This document shows positions 22,036 through 25,921 of a DNA stretch of 25,921 nt, one piece after another; the first letter of the stretch is position 1, and each line of letters opens with the position of its first letter. Source of the stretch: JACVRW01 sp046735115 (GTDB taxonomy: Bacteria; Actinomycetota; Thermoleophilia; Solirubrobacterales; Thermoleophilaceae); the NCBI GenBank assembly GCA_046735115.1, contig JBKPSR010000073.1, positions 1 through 25,921 of the forward strand, in the 5' to 3' direction. The translations under genes and the position numbers were made by a program. Below the pieces are notes generated by a model. The model ran no database searches. It saw only the letters and a list, made by a program, of their open reading frames with translations, and had not been told where the DNA came from.

Positions 22036-22728
22036 GTGAACACCTTCGGCAACGCGATCGAGTTCCTCTTCGACAACCCCGGACTGATCTGGGAGAAGAC
22101 GGTCGAGCACATCTGGCTGTCGCTGGCCTCGCTGGGCGTCGCCATGGTCATCGCCGTCCCGCTCGGCGTCTGGCTCGGGCACCTGCACCGCGGGTCGTTC
22201 GTGGCCATCAACGTCTCGAACATCGGGCGCGCGCTCCCCAGCCTGGCCGTGATCTCGATCGGCCTGGCCCTGCTCGGCGTCGGCTTCACCAACGTGATGG
22301 TCGCGCTCGTGATCCTGGCCGCGCCCGTAATGCTCACAAACGCCTACGTGGCCGTGGACCGGGTCGACCAGGACGCCGTCAGGGCGGCGGAGGCGATGGG
22401 CATGAAGCCGCTTCAGGTGCTGCTTCGAGTGGAGCTGCCGCTGGCGCTGCCGCTCATGTTCGCGGGCATCCGCACCGCGGCCGTGTACGTCGTCGCCACG
22501 GCGCCGCTTGCCGCGCTGGCCGGAGGCGGAGGCCTCGGCGACATCATCGTGAACCAGCCGACCTACCACATTGAGGGCGTCGTGGCCGGATCGCTCGCGA
22601 TTGCCGCGCTCGCATTCGCAACGGAGGGCGTGTTCGCCCTCCTGCAGTACGCCGTCACACCGCGCCCGCTACGCCGGCGCGGGAAGGAGGCCCTGCTCGA
22701 GCCGACCGTGGAGACGGCGGCGGCGTAG
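22036..22728 (+). CDS. OpuC/ProW-type ABC transporter permease 2
   Basis: 230 aa, about five membrane helices (WLSLASLGVAMVIAVPLGVWL, SLAVISIGLALLGVG, VMVALVILAAPVML and others). The EAA loop is VDQDAVRAAEAMGMKPLQVLLRVELPLALPLMFAGIR. It resembles permease 1 and likely forms a heterodimer with it. The GTG start is 1 bp after the permease 1 stop. The stretch NQPTYHIEGVV is coded by DNA weakly resembling the outer-arm motif of the palindrome family (22559-22577). The C-terminal tail is basic and cytoplasmic. Confidence 0.92.
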   Translation: MNTFGNAIEFLFDNPGLIWEKTVEHIWLSLASLGVAMVIAVPLGVWLGHLHRGSFVAINVSNIGRALPSLAVISIGLALLGVGFTNVMVALVILAAPVMLTNAYVAVDRVDQDAVRAAEAMGMKPLQVLLRVELPLALPLMFAGIRTAAVYVVATAPLAALAGGGGLGDIIVNQPTYHIEGVVAGSLAIAALAFATEGVFALLQYAVTPRPLRRRGKEALLEPTVETAAA

Positions 22729-22763
22729 GGAAATCGAACCCGGTGTCCCAACCAAGGAGTCCA

Positions 22764-23726
22764 ATGAGACGACGCAAGATCCAAACCCCCGTACTCATGC
22801 TTCTGCTGCTCGCCGTGCTCGCGGTCTTCGGACTGTCCGCGTGTGGCGACGACGACGACAGCTCAGGCGGCGGCGGCGGGACGTCCACCTCGTCGAGCGA
22901 CCAGCCCGGCAAGGGCAAGCCGGCGGTCACGCTGGGCACGAAGGACTTCACCGAGGAGTTCGTGCTGGGCGAGCTCTACAAGCAGGCGCTCGAGGCCAAG
23001 GGCTACAAGGTCAACCTGAAGAAGAACATCGGCTCGACCGAGATCATCGACAAGGCGCTCACGAGCGGCCAGATCGACGGCTATCCGGAGTATCTCGGCG
23101 TGTCCGTGGCCGTCGTCGCAGGCAAGGACGTCATCCCCAAGTCCGACACGCAGACCTACGACTTGGCCAAGAACTTCTACGAGGGGCGCGGTCAGGTGAT
23201 CAGCCAGCAGACGCCGTTCTTCGACGTCGACGCGATCGCCACCACGAAGGACTTCGCGCAGAAGAACGGGCTCAAGACGGTGGCTGACCTGAAGAAGCTC
23301 GGCAGCTTCACGGTCGGCGCGCGCCCGGAGTTCAAGGACCGCTACCAGGGCCTGAAGGGCATGCAGAAGGTGTACGGGCTCAACAACGCGAAGTTCAAGC
23401 AGCTGGCGCTGGGGATCCAGTACCAGGCGCTCGACTCCGGCGACGTGGACAGCGCGAACGTGTTCTCGACGGACGCCCAGCTGGCCAGCGGCAAGTACAC
23501 GGTGCTCCAGGACCCGAAGGGCGTCTTCGGCTACCAGCACGTCGCGATGGTCATGGACAAGAAGAAGAACGACGCCCTCGGGCCGGAGTTCTTCGCAACC
23601 ATCGACGGCGTGTCGAAGCTGCTGACGAACGACGCGATGATCTCGATGAACAAGGCCGTCGCGATCGACAAGCAGCCTGAGGCCGACGTGGCCAAGAAGT
23701 TCCTGCAGGCGAACGGCGTGCTCTAG
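22764..23726 (+). CDS. opuCC: Substrate-binding lipoprotein of the OpuC-type transporter
   Basis: 320 aa. The signal ends in lipobox LSAC with lipidated Cys27 (VFGLSACGDDDD), followed by an acidic/Gly/Ser linker. The OpuAC-type fold then shows VTLGTKDFTEEFVLGELYKQALEAKGYKV, NIGSTEIIDKALTSGQIDGYPEYLG and later DSGDVDSANVFSTDAQLASGKYTVLQDPKGVFGYQHVAMV. Whether the aromatic cage for quaternary amines is complete cannot be judged by eye, so substrate could be betaine/choline or another cationic compound. AAGGAG lies 4 nt before ATG 22764, the clearest ribosome-binding site in this operon. Confidence 0.94.
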   Translation: MRRRKIQTPVLMLLLLAVLAVFGLSACGDDDDSSGGGGGTSTSSSDQPGKGKPAVTLGTKDFTEEFVLGELYKQALEAKGYKVNLKKNIGSTEIIDKALTSGQIDGYPEYLGVSVAVVAGKDVIPKSDTQTYDLAKNFYEGRGQVISQQTPFFDVDAIATTKDFAQKNGLKTVADLKKLGSFTVGARPEFKDRYQGLKGMQKVYGLNNAKFKQLALGIQYQALDSGDVDSANVFSTDAQLASGKYTVLQDPKGVFGYQHVAMVMDKKKNDALGPEFFATIDGVSKLLTNDAMISMNKAVAIDKQPEADVAKKFLQANGVL

Positions 23727-23737
23727 GACGAACCCTC

Positions 23738-24931
23738 ATGGGTGAGGCGGCGGCAGCCGAGCGGGAGGCGCGCTTCCCGATCGGCGCCACCGCCACCCTC
23801 GAAGAGCTCGAGCGCGATCCCCACCCGCTCCTGGCTCGGCTGCGCGAGCGGGAGCCGGTCTCCTGGCTGCCCGCCCTCGATGGCTGGCTGGTCACGCGGC
23901 GCGACCTCGCGCTCGCGGCGATGCGGGACGCGGAGACGTTCACGGTCGACGACCCTCGCTTCTCCACCGGCCGCGTCGTGGGGCCGAGCATGCTGACACT
24001 GGACGGGGCCGAGCACGCCCGCCACCGCGATCCCTTCGCTCGCCCGTTCCGGCTGGCCGCCGTCCGGGAGCGCTTCAGCGAGCTCGTGGAGGCGGAGACC
24101 GAACGGCTGCTGGACGCCCTCGAGCCGGCCGGCCACGGCGAGCTGCGGCGGGGCCTGGCCGGACCGCTCGCGGCGACGGTCGTGACGTTCGCGCTCGGCC
24201 TGAGCGACACGGACACGGACGCGGTGCTCGCCTGGTACGACGGGATCGTCGCCGCGGTCACCGAGGTGACCGCCGGCAACCCTGTGACGCCGGCCGGGAG
24301 GGAGGCGTTCGCGGCGCTCCGCGCCAGCGTGGAGCCCGCGCTCGACCGCGACGCGAGCACGTCGCTGGTGGCGGCCGCCGGCGGGGAGGCCACCGGGCTC
24401 ACCCGCGACGAGGTCGTCTCGAACGTCGCGGTGCTGATGTTCGGCGGGATCGAGACGACCGAGGGCACGATCGCCAACGCGATCCTGCACCTGCTCGAGC
24501 ATCCCGAGCAGCGCGCGCTCGTCGACGAGGATCGATCGCTGCTCCCGAACGCCATCGAGGAGTCGCTGCGCATGGAGCCGGCCGCCGCGGTGATCGACCG
24601 CTATGCGACCCGCGACGTGACCTTGGCCGGCGCCTCGATAGCACGCGGCGAGCTCGTCACGATCTCGATCGCGGGTGCGAACCGGGACCCGCTGGTGTTT
24701 CCGGAGCCGGACCAGTTCGACGTTCGCCGCGAGAACGCTCGGCTTCAGATCGCATTCGCGCACGGGCCGCACGTCTGCATCGGGATGCACCTGGCGCGGC
24801 TGGAGGCGCACACGGCGGTCGGGCGGCTCCTCGAGCGGCTGCCCGAGCTGCGGCTGGACCCGGCGCGCCCGTCGGCGCCCCGCGGCCTGGTGTTCCGCAA
24901 GCCGCCCACGCTCCACGCGGTCTGGGATTAG
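23738..24931 (+). CDS. Cytochrome P450
   Basis: Bacterial class I monooxygenase, 397 aa, soluble. Heme-binding FAHGPHVCIGMHLARLE has Cys347; the I-helix reads MFGGIETTEG (GGIETT 236-241); K-helix ExxR is E275-R278; the SMLTLDGAEHARHRDPF segment (84-100) is the C-helix region. It needs a ferredoxin and reductase, not present here. The substrate is unknown. It begins 11 bp after the transporter lipoprotein stop and ends 10 bp before the arginase-family gene, so it is probably co-transcribed with both. Confidence 0.94.
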   Translation: MGEAAAAEREARFPIGATATLEELERDPHPLLARLREREPVSWLPALDGWLVTRRDLALAAMRDAETFTVDDPRFSTGRVVGPSMLTLDGAEHARHRDPFARPFRLAAVRERFSELVEAETERLLDALEPAGHGELRRGLAGPLAATVVTFALGLSDTDTDAVLAWYDGIVAAVTEVTAGNPVTPAGREAFAALRASVEPALDRDASTSLVAAAGGEATGLTRDEVVSNVAVLMFGGIETTEGTIANAILHLLEHPEQRALVDEDRSLLPNAIEESLRMEPAAAVIDRYATRDVTLAGASIARGELVTISIAGANRDPLVFPEPDQFDVRRENARLQIAFAHGPHVCIGMHLARLEAHTAVGRLLERLPELRLDPARPSAPRGLVFRKPPTLHAVWD

Positions 24932-24941
24932 TCTCGGCCGC

Positions 24942-25805
24942 GTGTCGAAGCAGCTGCGCCTGATCTCCCAGCCGTTCCACAACGGCCTCGAGGGCGTCGA
25001 CATGGGCGCGGGGCCCGTCCGGCTGCTCTCCGATCCGGAGCTCTCGGCGGAGCTGAGGGCGCAGGGCTGGAATGTGCGGAGCGAGGTTGTCCCCGCGCCG
25101 GACGCGAGCGACCCGGAGATCGTCCGCATCGCCGAGGGAGACCGGAGGCTCGCCCGACGCGTGGGCGCCGCCGTCGCCGAGGGAGCCTTCCCGCTCGTGC
25201 TCGCCGGCAACTGCAACAGCTGCCTCGGAACCGTCGCCGGGCTGGGCCCGAGGGAGGCACCCCTCGGTGTCGTGTGGCTCGACGCGCACGCGGACTTCGA
25301 CACGCCCGACCGCAGCCTCGGGTTCTTCGACGGGATGGGGCTCGCCATCCTCACGGGCCACGGCTGGGAGCTGCTGCGCGGGACGATCGACGGCCTGGCC
25401 CCGGTCGACGAGCGGGATGTGGTGCTGGCCGGCGTGCGCGACCTCGAGGAGCATCAGCGCGCGCCGCTGGACGGCTCGGCGCTGAGGCTCGTGCCGGGAC
25501 GGACGGCCGCGGGCCCCGCGTTCGATGCCGCCCTCGACGCGTTGATCGAGCGCGCCGGCAGCGTCTACCTCCATGTCGACCTCGACGTGCTCGATCCCTC
25601 CGAGGGGCGAGCCAATCGCTTCGCCGCAGACGGCGGGCTGACCGTGGCGGAGCTGGCGCGCGCCATCGAGCTCGCCTTCGAGCGGCTGCGGGTGATCGCA
25701 GCCGCGATCACCGCATACGACCCAGCGCTCGACACGGACGGCCGCATGGCTCGCGCGGCCTCGGAGGCGATCAGGACGATCGGGCGGGAGGCGCTCAGGC
25801 AGTGA
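24942..25805 (+). CDS. Arginase/agmatinase/formimidoylglutamase-family hydrolase
   Basis: 287 aa, ureohydrolase fold. Metal-binding WLDAHADFDTP (D114, H116, D118) and HVDLDVLDP (D213, D215) are intact. The usual first motif GGDH is replaced by AGNC (N90-C91), so the His ligand of one manganese is lacking; the site could be mononuclear or use Cys. The adjoining ammonia-lyase gene suggests a hut role (formimidoylglutamase, HutG-like), but other ureohydrolase activities remain possible. The GTG 24942 start gives a family-like N-terminus (LRLISQPFHNGLEGVDMGAGPVRL). Its stop overlaps the next start (GTGA). Confidence 0.88.
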   Translation: MSKQLRLISQPFHNGLEGVDMGAGPVRLLSDPELSAELRAQGWNVRSEVVPAPDASDPEIVRIAEGDRRLARRVGAAVAEGAFPLVLAGNCNSCLGTVAGLGPREAPLGVVWLDAHADFDTPDRSLGFFDGMGLAILTGHGWELLRGTIDGLAPVDERDVVLAGVRDLEEHQRAPLDGSALRLVPGRTAAGPAFDAALDALIERAGSVYLHVDLDVLDPSEGRANRFAADGGLTVAELARAIELAFERLRVIAAAITAYDPALDTDGRMARAASEAIRTIGREALRQ

Positions 25806-25921
25806 GCCGGAAGGGCGAGAGCGTGGCCCTCGACGGGCGCACCCTCACTGCGGCCGGCGTCGCGGCGGTCGCGCGCCGGGGAGCGGCGGTGGAGCTCCAC
25901 CCCGAGGCGAGGGAGCGCAAC
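25802..25921 (+). CDS. hutH: Histidine/aromatic amino acid ammonia-lyase, N-terminal fragment
   Basis: Only 40 codons before the window ends. VALDGRTLTAAGVAAVARRGAAVELHPEARERN matches the first helix-loop-helix of HutH-type lyases. HutH deaminates histidine to urocanate through an MIO cofactor, whose Ala-Ser-Gly motif lies beyond the window. Tyrosine or phenylalanine ammonia-lyase cannot be excluded. It is translationally coupled to the arginase-family gene. Confidence 0.7.
   Translation, partial: MSRKGESVALDGRTLTAAGVAAVARRGAAVELHPEARERN

Noticed and set aside
1..25921. tRNA/rRNA genes, CRISPR arrays, insertion sequences or prophage genes
   Set aside because: No cloverleaf-like segments, direct-repeat arrays, transposase or phage proteins could be recognised on either strand.

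Overview
The window is about 26 kb of GC-rich, densely packed DNA from an actinobacterium. A Thermoleophilia-like lineage (Solirubrobacterales or Gaiellales type) fits best. The support is a GlpX-type class II fructose-1,6-bisphosphatase, a pair of F420-type oxidoreductases, frequent GTG/TTG starts, several apparently leaderless genes, and a secreted two-repeat protein of a style I associate with that class. The taxonomic placement is inference; no rRNA is present.

Layout. 1-695 (minus): 5' part of the primary sigma factor gene, with a strong leader hairpin. 909-1864 (plus): a small hypothetical gene and a LuxR/NarL-type response regulator. 1988-2962 (minus): a diguanylate cyclase, divergent from moeA (3035-4225, plus) and a translationally coupled gene of unknown function. 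4868-6379 (minus): glpX and a membrane protein. 6443-8652 (plus): a dodecin, a 3-hydroxyacyl-CoA dehydrogenase-like SDR and a thiolase, suggesting beta-oxidation or branched-chain degradation. 8649-12378 (minus): a cyclic-di-GMP-I (GEMM-I) riboswitch, a decayed subtilisin-like protease gene, and a membrane-bound GAF-GGDEF-EAL protein in one apparent transcription unit. 12607-13575 (minus): quinone oxidoreductase, divergent from an alpha/beta hydrolase. 14635-16597 (minus): a zinc alcohol dehydrogenase and a secreted protein. 16636-18323 (plus): methyltransferase and sulfurtransferase. 18483-19770: two divergent F420-type genes whose start codons nearly coincide. 20239-25921 (plus): an OpuC/ProU-type ABC transporter followed without real gaps by a cytochrome P450, an arginase-family protein and the start of a histidine/aromatic ammonia-lyase gene.

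The most unusual element is a family of about 130-bp nested palindromes. Two complete copies and one half-truncated copy are present. Each lies between the 3' ends of converging genes, and together they fill every convergent junction here that has a gap. Each half carries an outer motif close to CGAACTACGGCATTGAGGGG and an inner arm close to TTCGACAATCCTGGATTAGG. Architecture and size recall enterobacterial ERIC elements, but the sequence is one I do not recognise. The outer motif also occurs as an inverted pair inside the moeA coding sequence.

The second highlight is the c-di-GMP riboswitch. Its transcript would encode an enzyme with both c-di-GMP synthesis and degradation domains, so a feedback loop is possible. 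The protease gene between them has lost an intact catalytic core. No tRNA, rRNA, CRISPR array or transposase was seen. Apart from the 696-908 leader/promoter region and 12301-12606 (riboswitch plus its upstream region), there are no sizeable gene-free stretches.
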